Assembly (NCBI GenBank): GCA_008360955.1
Contig: LUCM01011127.1
Location: forward strand, 70,462 to 134,461
DNA from: Fasciolopsis buskii
Lineage: Eukaryota; Platyhelminthes; Trematoda; Plagiorchiida; Fasciolidae
Direction: 5' to 3'
Length of the DNA: 64,000 nt
In this document: positions 1 to 13,362 of the stretch, piece after piece
Layout: the number at the start of each line of letters is the position of its first letter
Position numbering within the stretch: position 1 is the first letter of the stretch
The notes under the pieces: generated by a model
The model's database searches: none
What the model was told of the DNA's origin: nothing
What the model saw: only the letters and a program-made list of their open reading frames with translations
Program-made: the position numbers and the translations under genes

Positions 1-1401
1 TTTTTTCTCCATATGTAATAGATCCCCTTAAGATATTTAAACGATACATACATAATCATGTCAGAATTGATCAAATAAGTCATACTTTACTAGTTACGTT
101 AGGCTTAACACAAGAACACTGGACTTTCCTATCAGTCTCAATCAACGAGGTGGTATTTTTGACCAGGTTAAGGTAAAAACATCAATTGTCAACTACGATA
201 GTCTAAAGAACATATGACGAAACAGAAATCTGCCAGAGTAATTTTACTAAAATTAAAAGATTACAATAACAGCCATCAGAATGCTAAAAAACCGAAAATG
301 AAATAAATTTTGCGAAAAATTGGACAATATTCTAATATCTAAGAGAAGCATAAATGAAAAATTGTTAATTAGGAGGCCTGTTCCCAATGTACTACCTGCG
401 ATTTGAAAACAACATACGATTATTTCGTGGAAAGAGTTAATAAGGCGCATCCACGTTGAAGTAACAAGATGCACGCCTAAGATATGGGAATATCTCAGTG
501 GTATACACGAACTGGATCCAGATATAATAACCTCTACAAAAAGTCAACTTTGGAAACTAGAATTTTTTCCACGGAATTTAACATCACATATCTGACACAC
601 TAAAGTTAACACTTTGGTATGGAATCATAGCAGCACATTGCACAGAACATAATCTTGCAACTGTAACGCCTTACACTGTTCATACTTGTGGTTCAACTCA
701 TGGTATGGGAACTACTTATTGCAGAAAATCACCTTTCAGACGTGTTGCTATGGCAAACCGGTGCCGAAAAACGATTGAATAAGTGTCCTGTACGTCTAGC
801 AGCCTATTTGAGGTCTATCAATACCAAACGTCTTCAGGGTGAAAATGAAAAATCACTATCCACAAAATATTGTCACATTCATCACACTAAGAAAGCATCA
901 TGTGTACTGAGAATAGTGCACATTTGTCTGGTTTCGACTCAGCGGCTAGACTGCAAAAACACAATTGAGTGTGTACAATTTCATGCGCAACATTCATCGA
1001 ACAAACCAATGTGATTCATGTGACCAGTCAAACAAAAGCTTGTTTGATCATCTTGATGAAATTAGCCTATATGGTTGAACCTAGTTAAAATGACCAGTTG
1101 GCTGTGTGGTCTGTGATAACGCTCGGATGTTTAAAGATCTCCGAGTACAGACCTGATACCTGCGAAAATTATATCGACTTTTAGGCATTTTTGTTATTTT
1201 AAAATCGAAATTCAATTATCACAGTGAGTGATATCGCGTAAAATGAGAAAAAAATTTCACTCTCATTGCTAATTTTTTTAGACCAGTTGGCAATGTCCAT
1301 ATTCCCGTGCTTGATACAGAGAACCGTGCATAATGCACAATATGGAAACAGTCCAAGACAAAAAATTAACGTGGCACTCATCAACATGTTTATAACATTA
1401 C
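1..1401. other. non-coding stretch, nothing recognised
   Basis: AT-rich DNA with only short chance reading frames on both strands and no recognisable protein motif, repeat or RNA. If the dipeptidase exon to its right is real, this is the first part of an intron of that gene, because the next expected coding segment of the family (the Val-Glu-Leu-x-Asp-Ile-Gly region) was not found here. Confidence 0.5.
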
Positions 1402-1581
1402 AAATGTAACGAACTTTTTTAATCGCCAAGCTATCCATCTGAGTGCTTTGACCACATCCAAACGATGATCTTTTTGTTCCGATATACTCGGAATGGCCAC
1501 AAATGTTCGAAGTCGTTCAACATATTTCTTTTGCATTTGTTCTATGAATGTAAACAGGGTAAAAACTTTGCGATCCATGAT
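1402..1581 (-). CDS. cytosolic non-specific dipeptidase (M20 family), N-terminal coding exon, partial
   Basis: The minus-strand frame starting with ATG at 1578 encodes about 58 residues. They read as a phenylalanine/isoleucine-rich start, then FIEQMQKKYVERLRTFVAIPS, then a SISEQKDHR stretch and an amphipathic VVKALRWIAWRLKK helix. This is the characteristic N-terminus of CNDP2-type M20 metallopeptidases, cytosolic enzymes that hydrolyse Xaa-Gly dipeptides such as Cys-Gly from glutathione turnover. A good 3' splice site (TTTTGAAAATTTCAG) ends at 1582, three bases before the ATG, so an upstream 5' UTR exon is implied. The 5' splice site is unclear: GTAATG (exon end 1402), GTTACA (end 1411) and GTTCGT are all possible, and the last few residues may be intronic. 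The metal-binding residues lie in later exons, outside the window to the left. I judge it a real exon rather than a retrocopy because of the flanking acceptor and intact frame, though a decayed fragment cannot be excluded. Confidence 0.72.
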
Positions 1582-2589
1582 CTGAAATTTTCAAAATAAA
1601 GCAGAAAAGAGAATTTGTGAACCAACATACATATTCTTGTTTGACTCGAATCCTTTAGAAGGGGCGTAATGAAGAGTAGGTGGAATGAAAATATCCAGGT
1701 CAAGATTGGGGTCATGTGTGCGATTGGATTGGAAAATTTTAAGGGTAGCGAAGACTATGTGTCCAACAACTATATAAGAAATCTCAATACTCCGGCCATA
1801 GCTTGATCACCATGTATGATGGACAAACGTACGATTTCTTACTCGCAAAGTTCCTTATGGCACAAAGCTGAATAGTAGTTGACCAAATGTTTGCCTTTAT
1901 TTTGTAACAGTTTCCGAATGTGCCGGACATTATTCTTAGCTGCATTTCTTAGGATAAAACTCAAAACGATAGACAGAAGTGTAAGTTGTGTTCTATTGTA
2001 ACAAGACTGAAAATGTATCAGAAAGACGTACTGGTTCTGGTTTGTGAACCGAAAGCAAGTCGCAGGAGAGTTAGTAGATGAGTTTTACTGGTCGTTTTTG
2101 GACTTGACAGTGCAGGCACACATAATAGTAGCAAAAAGATCTCCACGTTATGGTTTGTGAAACAATCTCCATGGGCATCGATGACTAATCCCTCCGGGTC
2201 AAACTTATTTACAATCTAATCAAATCAATGCAGAAAGCCGTAAAGAAAGCTCGACGGAAACAGAGCATGTCCCTGATAGAGCAAGTGTTGCCCATCGGTT
2301 CAAATAAACATTTGACAGTTCAGCATCCTAAATTAAACCGCTCGGTTATCAGGAGACTGGTCCACTCACATCTTTGAGTTGCGTGAACCGCTACCCTTGT
2401 GTAAACACTGTGCGTGATCTAGTCGGAAGGTACGGCACTGAAAAAAACCTACTAACACGTTTATAAAGGCGTCCAAAACAGCACTCTATCCATGTTTAAC
2501 CCTCACCCTTTGACTGGCTGCGCTACAATCCTGTGTCATCCTGTTTCGCTATTTTGTTGTCGGATATTCCGTTTCATTATTTTCTCCGT
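1582..2589. other. upstream/intergenic stretch, nothing recognised
   Basis: Intron or 5' flank of the dipeptidase gene, judging by the acceptor at its left edge. I see no conserved frame, repeat or RNA. Confidence 0.4.
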
Positions 2590-4900
2590 TTGACGCTACA
2601 ATCGCTCCGAATTACTTTTGTTCAAAACCCCTATCGTTTCTAAACATATACTGGGATCTCGTATTGCTGCACCTGAACGATCTTCTAATCGATCTAAAAG
2701 AGGCACTCGTGCTAGTTGGCAGGCAGCCCTTAAATGCATCCTTACAGCCAAGATTTCCATTCCGGCATTGTTGAGTACCAATATCCGCTCGCTGTTTACG
2801 AAAATGTCGGACCAATCACCGATCCATGTTCACAGGTGTGTTATCTGCATTTAAGAATCATGGCTGAACCCGGATATCGTTAATTAATTTGTGTCGGTAG
2901 ACAACTTCAGACTCCATCGGCAGGACAAAGTTCCGAACAAGAAGAAGACTGGAGGCGGTGTTGCAACATACATAAACTCCTGATCTGGCAAGTCCGAAGT
3001 TGTTTATGCATGCTCTCTCAATGGGATTGACTGTCTCGTGACAGTGTCATCCTAGGTTTTCTCGTCATAACAGCACTATCAAAACGAATTTATACATTGA
3101 CCCATAAGCTCGCAACAAAATAGTACAGTGTTTACTGATTCTCTTCTTAAGGATAATCTGCATATCATTGTAGTTGATTCCAATCGTGCATTTACCCTAC
3201 CGCGGACTGCGTTTGATTTGACTGATCTCTGTGTTTCTCCTGACGAAGGCGGTTCCATTCTGGACAGAACTATTAACGACCGCCCTGATTCATTTTCCCT
3301 GAAACTGCGTGCTCCAATTTCAAATAGTGGTCATTGTCTGCTTCTGTTAAAGTCCAACATATACTCCAGGTTAGCCTTCCGTTCCTTCAGGCGAACAAAT
3401 CAAATCCGAGTTCGTCTCCGTAATTTTTCACACAACATTATTATTCTTCAGAAATCCCTTTCATTCGCATCTACTTGGTTCTGTTTTGAACCCCCGTTCA
3501 ATGACAATTTCAAACTTTTCAGAGACGGCCAACGGAATCTTTGATATCTGCTGTCGCTTAGAAACACTATTCGTCTCAAATGACCGTATCTCCACCCAGA
3601 AACTGAAATCTCTAAGACGATGCCAGGAGCACTTCGACAAATCTCGTAATAGCTCAGGCGAGTGGTACAATTCTAACCTAATAAAAGCGGAAATCAAAGG
3701 CATCGACCTGACTTTCGCCAGCCAAATCTTGACTGGCAACAACAATGGATTCCAATGGCAAAACATGTGACTGTTGTGTGGGATGAAGAAGCATACGAAA
3801 ACTCTTGCGGATGTCGACAGTATCAATCGTGCTTTCACTCATCCTTCCAGTTATACCCCGGTCATATTTGGTCAGGGTGATAATATGACTGTTACAATTT
3901 TTTCTAGAGAAGAGGTGCTCGACCTTCTCCGCACCACTAAAATTACCACAAGTGTTGGTCCTGACCGTCTGTCCTCAGTTCTTTTAAGGCAAAGTGCTGT
4001 CTCTGACCAATGCATTTATCTCTCTAATTAACTCGTCATTAATCTCCTCTTCCATCCCTGACTGTTGGGGACCCGTCTCTATTATTCCCATCCCAAAATC
4101 TACCAGTTATCCTGTTTAGGCAAGACGTTTTCGTCCCATCGCCTTAATGTATTCCGGTCTTAAACTGACAGAGCGTGCTATACATACGCGCCTGCGTCCC
4201 TTTGTATATCATCCTGATGACCCACTTCAGTTTGACTATGAATCTAACAGGTCAACGTTGGACGCTGTCGCTTCCCTCATTCATCACATTTGTGAGTCCT
4301 TAAAGACATCGATGAAATCTGTGCGTTGCACCTATCTAGATCACTTGTCGGCATTTGGTTCGGTCCCACGGTCTCTTCCACTTTACAAACTGTAAAAATT
4401 TGATTGTCCCAGGTCATTATTAGCATGGACGTTTGATTACTTTACTGACCGAACCCAGTGCACACGAGTGGGCGGTAAAGTTTCGAAACCGTCGATTAAC
4501 AACTCAGGAGTGCTACAGGTGGCTGTTATTTTACCGTTTCTTTTCTCTACTTACATCAGCGACTTATCAACCAGCTCACCGTGTCATCTGTTTAAGTATG
4601 CTGATCATGTTGCTCTCTCTGAAGCCGTTTCGAACAACGATGATTTTAAAGTTTTCTCCAACAACCTTTCTTCTGTTTACCATTTCTCTGCGCGAACTGG
4701 TTTAAACCTCAACGCATCTAAATGTTGCGAATATCTGTTTTCTCTCGGTTAGTCTATCTAACCGAAACTTTTCTCATCAACTAGAGAACATTTACCAGGG
4801 TTGATTCTGTGAAATATCCAGGAGTTGCTAGTAATAAAAATCTGAAGTGGACTTCTCACATTAATTATTTTGTAAAAACTTTCCGACGTCCATCATTTTA
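2590..4900 (+). mobile_element. decayed CR1/jockey-like non-LTR retrotransposon
   Basis: Overlapping plus-strand frames, broken by frameshifts and stops, give consecutive parts of one non-LTR polyprotein. There is an endonuclease end around 2760-3380 (ISNSGHCLLLL region), a linker around 3480-3770, the reverse transcriptase fingers around 3900-4030 (TSVGPDRLSSVLL), the palm segment around 4147-4390 (ERAIHTRLRPFVYHPDDPLQF, then STLDAVASLIHHICESL and YLDHLSAFGS), and the catalytic region around 4590-4740. There the expected YADD is YADH. No frame is intact across a domain, so it is dead. The clade (CR1/jockey rather than RTE) is inferred from the wording of the palm motifs and is less certain than the non-LTR call. 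Confidence 0.75.
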
Positions 4901-5175
4901 AATCAGAAATTTTCACCACTACGAGGTGAAAGAAAACACCATCTCCGGATTTGTACACCAGTGTTTTTCTAACCCTTCTTTACTGTTCTGCAGTTATATT
5001 CCTAGGCTTACTTAAAACAGACGTTAAAATTCTTCGCCGGGGCATATCAATTATTAGCTGTGTGTCTTTCATATCATTAACTGAGTTGTCTCTTAATCTG
5101 TGATCAGCACTTATCAGCATGTGAGAAATTCGCCAACAAAATTCTTTTTGTTAATAAAAGAAGTAAAAGATAAAA

Positions 5176-5590
5176 AGCCCGACGCCTTATGACGTCCAAG
5201 ACTCTGATTTCTCCAAGGATCTCCGCCTCAATCGGCAGATCTATTTTAACAGGTCACCGGACGCCTGCAGCAATAGCCGCGGGAGGCATCGACGTCGAGG
5301 TTCAGCTGAAATACGTCTGAGAGTGTTCCGCCCAGCGTACAAGACGTCACTGACGGTTGTGGATAGGCTAATAATCAGCTTTACAAATTGGTTCGCTCAC
5401 ACCTAATGCTTTCTTACCGGTGGCTCGGATTAGATGAAATAGCTTGTATTAATTAATCATGGCGGCATCACAATCCATCTCCAGAACTCGTTGAGGCCAC
5501 CAGATCATGCGATCTTTACGCAAACTTACATTGATTTTTAACTTGTTACGAGCCGTGCTTCATTATGCTCACAACCAGCCGTGTTGGACT
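5176..5590 (-). mobile_element. RTE-like reverse transcriptase fragment (linker region), copy A
   Basis: About 400 bp closely resembles 8953-9370, with the same order and orientation and scattered substitutions and small indels. Copy B continues into a minus-strand reverse transcriptase, so this fragment corresponds to the linker just before the fingers. It breaks off next to the Lys-Ala-Pro-Gly-like motif. No intact frame remains. Confidence 0.65.
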
Positions 5591-7985
5591 CCACGTCAAG
5601 CCAACAATCGCTTGGTGCGCTAGTTCTTCAAGTGAAAATGCTGCCTCAATCTCTAATCATTCGTTCGCTGCTGCAAACTTATTCTCAATTTTGGCTTCAG
5701 TCTCACGCTCTGGTTGGCAGTATGTTTGCTGTCAAAACGTGAGCAGACACGATCTTTTAAATATGAACAATGATAATTCGTGTTTACATCTACTGCGTGA
5801 ATGATATTCATCTTATGTTATTGCTACATTCACGACTCGTTCGTTGCGGTTGATTCGCTGGTTCTCATCGTTTTCCGTTTTCTTAACGCTCCACGAATTG
5901 GTTAGATTTTTGATTTCACGAAATCCTCGAAAACAGTTGACTCACTTCATCCTTTCTTGGTCCCATCTGGTCGCTTTCTTTAGTTTATTTACAAATGTTT
6001 CGATTTGGCTACCGGAATTTTCGGTTCTTTGTCGTTTCTGGGCTTCGGGATCTGATCGTCATGATTTTACCCGGATAATGATTTTTGTGCCCATACCATT
6101 GGTAGCGAACCGGGTACAAGCTGGATTGTCACACCGCGGTTTGTGCACGCCGACGAATCTGGTCATCATCATCAGTACATTTACGTACGCTTGTATGCCA
6201 CGTATGCATTCGTTTATGGAGACATGACTTTTCGTTGCATGACAACACCCCGTTTAGCAAAAGCTTCTGCGGCTTCCTAGCTCCCACCAGAGCTAGCCGG
6301 GTGACATTGCTCTTTCAAAAACTGACCATTTTCAGACGTCATGTTCTCCACTATCCGCCTTGATGCATGATTTTGATTTTGTGATGCCTTTGATTTCGTC
6401 TGCTTTTACCGGGCGCGAGGTTTTACAGTTCTGCTCGTTCCGCATCTTCAACAATTTTTGCTTTCGACTCGTCCAGATCGCTCCATCATCTCCGCAGTGG
6501 TTGTGTTTCACGTGTATTATCGTATCAGTGTTATTTCAGCACCACGGAGTATACGGTGTATACGACTGTCGCATCTGCTCGACGACTCGCGTCTTCTCAA
6601 CCTCATTAAATGAAGAGCCTTTGACAACTTCTTCAGAATTGAACGGGAGATACATCCACGGATCACATACCGAACGTCTTCCGTATTGTACCCCGGCGAA
6701 CGGCGATTTAAAGGCTTAGGCGCATCTCAACTCCTAGCCAGTGTATGAGAATTCAGCAATAGGGGAAAACTGGATCGTGAACTGCATTCAGCTAATTGCC
6801 AGCTTTCACACGTAGACACTAATACTCCATCATATTAAAAACCATCTTATTATTCAACAGAGGATATGCGTTTGAAAATAAGATGAGTTCATCTAGACAT
6901 CATTGGAGAAAACAACCTTTTCAGGATCAGTCGCACCTTACTTATGCGTGGGGATTCACTACACGACGGTAATCCAATTTCTTCCCATCAAATTGAATAA
7001 AAGACACACGACTTGAGCGCACGCTTTATGATACTAGAAAATCTGTGTTCAGAATTTATTTGTCTACTAGATATCTAATGAGTGTAGTAAATGTGTAAAA
7101 TAAAATGACATTAACTATCTCGTACAAATCGGTCGAATAAATTATTTGGCAATTAATCATCGTAAAAATAAAATTATTTTGGCTGGAAACAATTAAAAGC
7201 TCACTTATTGGCCAATATCTTTCCCTGAAATGGCTCTTCCAAATAAGATTACACAGATCTGATTTGAAACTATCGATTAACCGAGCACGTGACATAGGCC
7301 AGCATGTGGTCAACAGGACTGCAAACTCATAAGCCAACTTATAGTCCGTAAGGCTCAGGTAGTTAGCTCCTTCATGATGCAGGAACTCATGTTCATACGA
7401 GCGAGTCCTCGAAATTCATAACTGCCCAAAATAGATTCATAGATTGTTCTTTGATTATGAATGGTTTTTGTTTTCAAGCAAATCGTTGTATACGTTAACC
7501 GAAGCTCGTGGTGTTTTCAACGAAAAAACTTTCCTAAGCGTTGGGTCACACTACGACTATCCGTGTCCACCAGGAGCATCTTCTACATTGTTTCGGTTAA
7601 AAGTCTTTGGTTTTTCAAAATTTCTAGTTTTATTACGATTTGATTTGCACATAAGGGATAATAATGTTCTGCTAAGGTTTTCTGTAGCCGAAATAAACTA
7701 GATTCGGTATCACAGTTTCATAACTGAACGGAATCTCCTGATGAGAACTCGATAGAATTATTGTCGTTGCTTAGCTTCTGTCGAGGTTTCCCGGCTAAAT
7801 CAAATCGTTGATCATTCTTCGTGTACTGTTACCTTCCCACCGTTTATAACTCTTGTTAGGCAGTTCATTAGTCCTAGGCATTCGTTTTCACTATGTTTTC
7901 AGTGGTGTGGCGCCTCTCATAAAAATAAATTGTGATTCAAAATGAAATATGCCTTACAAGGGACACTATATCAAGTGAAGACCGG
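5591..7985. other. unassigned stretch with uninformative frames
   Basis: Plus-strand frames of about 80-130 codons occur at 5565-5804, 5844-6227 and 6360-6719, but their translations show no family motif and high Ser/Phe/Cys content typical of the wrong strand. On the minus strand, near 5600-5750, one frame has a Glu/Lys/Ala-rich coiled-coil-like composition that could be old retrotransposon gag. That is a guess. The rest shows nothing. Confidence 0.3.
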
Positions 7986-7989
7986 ATTC

Positions 7990-9370
7990 AGAAAAATACA
8001 ACGCTGATACAAGAAAACAAAAGGTGAAAATTTGGGGACAAAAGGCTGCTGCGAATCATGCTCGTCTTTGGTACTTAAACCTATTTACTATCACAAAATC
8101 ATCAGCACAAACTGCGACTGCAAATACAGTATGCTACCAGCTTTGAAAAAGCACGTTGCATTTCGAAGGTGCAAACCAAATACCGTACCTACAGACCTCA
8201 GTCGCCATCTCGTCTAACACGCGTTGAATTACCTATGCATTTTCAGCCAGCAAGAAGATATCACCGACATACTCAAAGTCGAAAATTTTATTTCCTGAGA
8301 GGAGTTCAACTCCACGGTCTAAAAGACCAGATAAGGCGTTCTGCGGAACATCCTCTACGATAAATTTGAAAAGAAATGGGGATATAAATTGGGCCTCGCT
8401 ATACTACACTACAGAAGACGAAGGGTAACGAAGCTGACCATGAAACCTAACTTGATCTGAGGCATGATCGTATAACTCTTTCAGGACCGGGACGTACTTC
8501 TCAAGTACTCCATTTCTCAATTAACAGTGTCACAGCAAAGACCTATCGAGAGAGTCAAAGGCTGCGCGAATGTTCAAAAACACGATGACCGTTAGCTTTT
8601 GGAATTTAGGAAGATGCTCTAACACCTGTTGGAGGCTAAAGATTTGACCGACGCCTCCATCACCGTCCGGAAATGCCACATATTCCTTAAGATTTTGCCC
8701 TACACATGTATTTTACAATTTACAAATATTGACAAACGAAAGCAGCTTTGACGTTAATGTGACTAGGCTAGTATCCCTGTGGTTATCTCAGTCGCTGCCC
8801 AACACCTCTTTGAAGATGTGGATGGCGGTCGATTCCCCGTTCCAACGAGAGGGGGACCTTCTAAGGATGCTGGATATTTAAGGACAAAACTTTGATTTCT
8901 TTGACCACTTCCATTCCTCTATTGGCAAATAGATCTGATGCAAGTCCTTCGGAGCCCGGCGCTTTATCAGACCTAAGACTCGGATTTCTCCAAGGATCTC
9001 CGCCTCAATCGGCAGATCTGTTTTAACAGGTCACCGGATGCCTGCCCCAATGGCCGCGGGAGGCATCGACGTTGAAATTCAGCTAAATTGTTGGTGACAT
9101 TGTTTCTCCCAGCGTACAAGACGTCACTGACGGTTGTGGATAGGCTAACAATCAGCTTTACAAATTGCTTCGCTCACACCTAATGCTTTCTTACCGGTGG
9201 CTCGGATGAGATGAAACAGCTTGTGGTAAGTTATCATGACGGCATTACAATCCATCTCTAGAAATCGTTGAAGCCACCAGAGATTGCGATCTTTACGCAA
9301 ACTTACATTGATTTTTAACTGTTTACGTGCCGTCCTGCAATACGCTTGCTACATGCCATGCTGTACTGGC
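7990..9370 (-). mobile_element. decayed RTE-like non-LTR retrotransposon, reverse transcriptase region
   Basis: Read on the minus strand, about 8900-8965 gives a KAPGSEGLASDLF fingers motif preceded by a PIEAEILGEIRVL linker. About 8225-8390 gives a palm segment with SPFLFKFIVEDVPQNAL, followed by a FDFEYVGDIFLLAEN segment in which YVGD stands in the place of the catalytic YADD. Frameshifts lie between the segments. The right-hand part (8953-9370) is copy B of the repeated segment at 5176-5590. The element is 5' and 3' truncated and cannot be active. Confidence 0.75.
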
Positions 9371-10555
9371 TTGCATCAGGATGGCTCAAATTCTCAGCTG
9401 ATATCCCGGGTGCTGATATCAAGGGCTCGGCACACATGACTTATGCAACAAAATGCAAGGCATTATTGATGAGCGGCCAGTGTTCACTGATGTTTTGATC
9501 TGGGGAAATTCTTGATTTTCATCCAGTGTGCTTCAAAAGATTGACAGTTGAGTCGGGCCAGATAGCTTGTTACAATCTTAACGATGCTTCTTCATGCGTT
9601 CTGATCGTCCACAAAAGCACTCTGACAGCCTAGTGCACACTGACGTTTGGTCGAAATCGAGGGCTGTGGTGCAGCACAACCGGCAGTCTTGTAGACGGCC
9701 CCGCCATCTGTAGCTAATAGCTATGTGGTAGATTTGGGTCCATTGCTGACCCGAAGAGGGCGGACGTCAGGTGGACCTTCTGAAACTAGTACTAGTAAGA
9801 AGCAATTGATAGTCCAGTCACAAAGCCACTAACCGTTTTCCGCTTTCAGAACGACAGGAATCGAGACCAAAGGAGCCTTCTAGATGCGCCTCATTCGAGG
9901 ACAGCCGACGTACTCTAGTATTTTTGTCCCCTGTCACAATCACTATGTCAGTCAGTGCGTAACAGATCGTGCAGCTTTTAATGGAAAATATTATTGACTA
10001 CATCTGGACTGGAATCCGTTAGCCAATAAGTTGAGACGAAAAACAAGTTGTGTCTATTAGAGCGATGATCATTTACTTTGCATGAATCTCTAAGTCTCAA
10101 CGTGTATAGCCGGCTGTCGAATGGGATCTAGTCAAGTAGTGCTGCCGCGGGCTTTTCACTGAGAACCACATCAAGGCCGGCAAAACAAGAAGCCGCTGCC
10201 TCGGAGTCCCAAGAAGGATGCAGATGAAACTTCGCGGAAGGGGTAGATGTGAATGTCGATGGGATGAGAGCTGGAGTCCTGAATGCGAGTGTCTTGGATG
10301 CAGCATACGTCAATGGCTAGGGTCTCAAGTGTCCTTCGTAAAAAAAACTGCTAGACGGAAGAGGTCTGACCTCGTTCTTCTCACAGTAGGTGTAAGAACG
10401 CACACGTGACAAATTCTGATTTAGTAACGGATGTGGTCGGTTGACCAGTGCCATGCGAAATTTAGCGCAGACAATAATTCTCTAATTAATCTTATAGTTT
10501 CTAATTTTCACTTTATAACCTTTCATTTTTCTCACTTCAATAACGAAATCTTACA
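9371..10555. other. unassigned stretch
   Basis: No convincing coding or RNA feature. Short overlapping frames at 10097-10409 on both strands occupy the same GC-rich patch and look fortuitous. Confidence 0.3.
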
Positions 10556-10559
10556 TTAT

Positions 10560-12760
10560 CTCACTTAAGTCCTGAGTAGAATGTATGGGTGTTGCGGCTC
10601 ATAAGACCGATGATTTGCTAAACAGCATTCGATGATTAAACTATACCAACATTCAGGACAATTACTGGTCACAGCCTGCCAAAGAAGTTCATTTCAGACG
10701 TGACAACCATTAACCTGGCATTAACGTGATCTGTTTGTGGTTACTACCTTATAGCATCATCTGTTCAAACAGAAACAGAATGGGGAATTATAAAAGATCG
10801 ATTATGAGATGTTAATTTGAAGAACTATACAGAAGAAGAAAGCTTTCGAATCCAAGAACACCACTGACTGTGACATTGAGCTACATCACATATTGTCTAG
10901 AAGCATTGTCTTGCGAGATTTCACGGACTCCAATTCGGCAGTCTAACTGCACTTACACGAACCAATCCACTGGTTGAAGGTTTCATGCTATTATCCATGT
11001 CATCGACTGGCCACCTCGAACCATTTTCCAACCATTATCTGCCTCACAGAATAGCGTGCAGCGAGGCAGGTTTTCTGTGGACATGATCAAAATATGAACG
11101 AGATTCTGCTTTGAGCCAATACAGTCCCGCAACAGTATTTCAGATATGCAAAACTAATACAGTACTTGCTCCCACACTATCATTCATACGATCGAGAAAC
11201 ACGTGCAACTTAGTTGAATCATCACTCAGTAGCACAATGTCGTCCTGTCTGACGAAATGTCAATATCACCTATCCTCATATGTTGAAATAGGACAACCTT
11301 GATGAACACCAGTTCTCGTGGTGAACACGAGTGAATGAATGCAGAAACCACAAACTCGGAATCGGCCATTTGCGTACGGAGATTAGATGAGTGAAATTAT
11401 GTTCGCTTACACACCACTCAATGAGAGTCAGTACAAAAGTACTGCACGATCGACAGAGGTGAACACGGCTTCTAAATCAAGAAAGACAGAAATCGCAGGT
11501 CAATGGAATATGTACCCATGTTCAGTTATATGCCAAAAAGTGAACATTTGGTCAACATACTACCGACCTGAATGGAAGCGGGCTTGATTACCACATTTCA
11601 CCTCGATAATCAAATGAGGATAATGCTTGCGAGCAATTTGGATGCGATGCTTGCTAAACTAATTTCTCTGTGTTTTCCAGATGTGATTCTTATTATTTCT
11701 TAGAAATCGATACAATCACCGATTCACATCAATCCTTGTGAATCTGTACCCACGAGCAGATTGATCCCAGAAGTTTCGTTAACTCCGATGTAAAATCTTC
11801 GCTGCCATGTTTGAAGAAGAAAGGCGACAATCCATCTGGTCCAGCTGGATTATACCTATTAGGTATCCACTAGCATTGAATCACTTGCAGACATGAGTGG
11901 AAGGTCCACTGTGATTGTGGGCTAATTAAACTGCTTCCTAATGTGTTCTTATTCGTCCTGCTTGGGCTCGGCTTCCGTGGAACAGTATTCCTGATCGGTT
12001 GTTGAAGGTTGTGATTATATCCACTGACAGCAGCTTTTTTCATTTCCCTGCAATTTCCTATCCACCAAAACTTCCGGACATCTCTCAATCTCCTTGTTCG
12101 TTGGCGATTCAGGGATTTGCGTGTCTCATTGTATGTTGCACCCCGGGAATAGATTTGTGAGCATGAAACAGCGAAATGGAAATCGAGGATACTCATGGTT
12201 TCTGTGGTATACATGTCATGGAGTCTCACGCGGCAGTTAGGGCTGAGTGCAGAACTTCTTAGGTATGCCCGCAGTGTTGATTCCGTTGCTGTGAATATTT
12301 TGCTGACGACAACTCTAATGAGATTTCCTACTAAAATTGTAATCGGCGGTTATCGTCTAGAATCAGATGTGCAGAACGTATGGCCTTTTGCAATGGTGTG
12401 ACCACAGTCTAGGGGAACCGAAAATAGCTCGTATCCAATCACGATCTGAGTCCACTGGTGTGGACCAGAATGATCGACAATCCCGGATTGATCCACGCAA
12501 CCAGTGGCCGACATCAATGTGATCGATGTGAGTCGAACGGTGTTAAGGCAAGTGAGAGGGGCTCCAGGGAGTCGATGACTTCTGTTATGACAAAAATTGT
12601 TGTTTGCCAGAATCCGTTTGTGGTCAGAACCAACCTGGATGAGGAAATAAGAACGTTTCAATCGTCTGCCTTTGGTCGACCCTCTCGACTTTGGTTCAAT
12701 CCCATTCCAGCTAATCAATAAAGAACGACTATATAGGTTCTGTCCGCCCAATGCAACAGT
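10560..12760 (-). mobile_element. decayed RTE-like retrotransposon: endonuclease end, reverse transcriptase, 3' tail
   Basis: Several family motifs appear in order on the minus strand. The endonuclease C-terminal block lies at about 12750-12350, where one frame reads HIDVGHWLRGSIRDCRSFW followed by VDSD. The fingers motif is near 11860-11800 (NPAGPDGLSPFFFKH). The palm motif GVHQGCPIST is near 11310-11280. A non-coding or C-terminal 3' part covers roughly 11100-10560 and is shared with 35880-36680, 42600-43250, 55085-55400 and 59580-60600. Multiple stops and frameshifts show it is dead. The right edge is set only by where endonuclease similarity stops. Confidence 0.75.
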
Positions 12761-12769
12761 TTGCCCTAT

Positions 12770-13210
12770 TTGTTATAGCCAAACTGCTCATATAACTACG
12801 TTCAGGATAAAGCTCGTTGACCAATTTCCCCCCGTCACTCGGGCAGATTACTTCTCCTTTTATCTTCTCTTCGAACGTGGTTCTTGATCGCCTCTGAACG
12901 TGTTGCGAAAAATAGAGCGCTTTTTTTTATTTCATAGTTAGGAGGACGGGCTGGCTCCCACCCTTGTCTCCGGGTTTGCAATCATTCAGGTCTTTAGACT
13001 GCATCGTTCACCTAAGTGCCTGCAAGCTTGTGGGCCGGCCCTGTTTCCCATACCTGATCCATCCTTACTGTCATACGACTGATCTTGCCGAAACAATGCG
13101 TCTTTGTACTTTTGAAAACAGTTCTTAGTCCTATTTTACAATGCTGGAATAAAAGATCAAGGGATTTTGTTTTTGCCCGGTCTCAGACGATTTCGGTGAT
13201 CTTAGGTCAC
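12770..13210. other. unassigned stretch
   Basis: A T-rich run near 12920 and no recognisable gene. It may contain the lost 5' part of the neighbouring RTE copy. Confidence 0.25.
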
Positions 13211-13216
13211 CTTGGC

Positions 13217-13362
13217 GACGGCGGTGGTAACGCGTCAACGTTGTGGCATGTCTACCGGAGGGTCACCGTTTCCCCCGACCAAATTCCCACTTGACAGCCC
13301 ACGGGTTGATGGCATCTCCCTCGTCCTGAAAATGATGCACATTGTCGTTCGATCACTGGGAG
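13217..13362 (+). mobile_element. degraded tRNA-derived SINE remnant
   Basis: The order of landmarks matches the better SINE copies in this window. There is a GGCGGTGGT-like head, a diverged B-box area, the ACTTGACAGCCC body and a CTGAAAATGATGCAC 3' section, ending in TTGTCGTTCGATC where other copies have TTGTTTCATTAATAA. It is heavily mutated. Confidence 0.45.
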
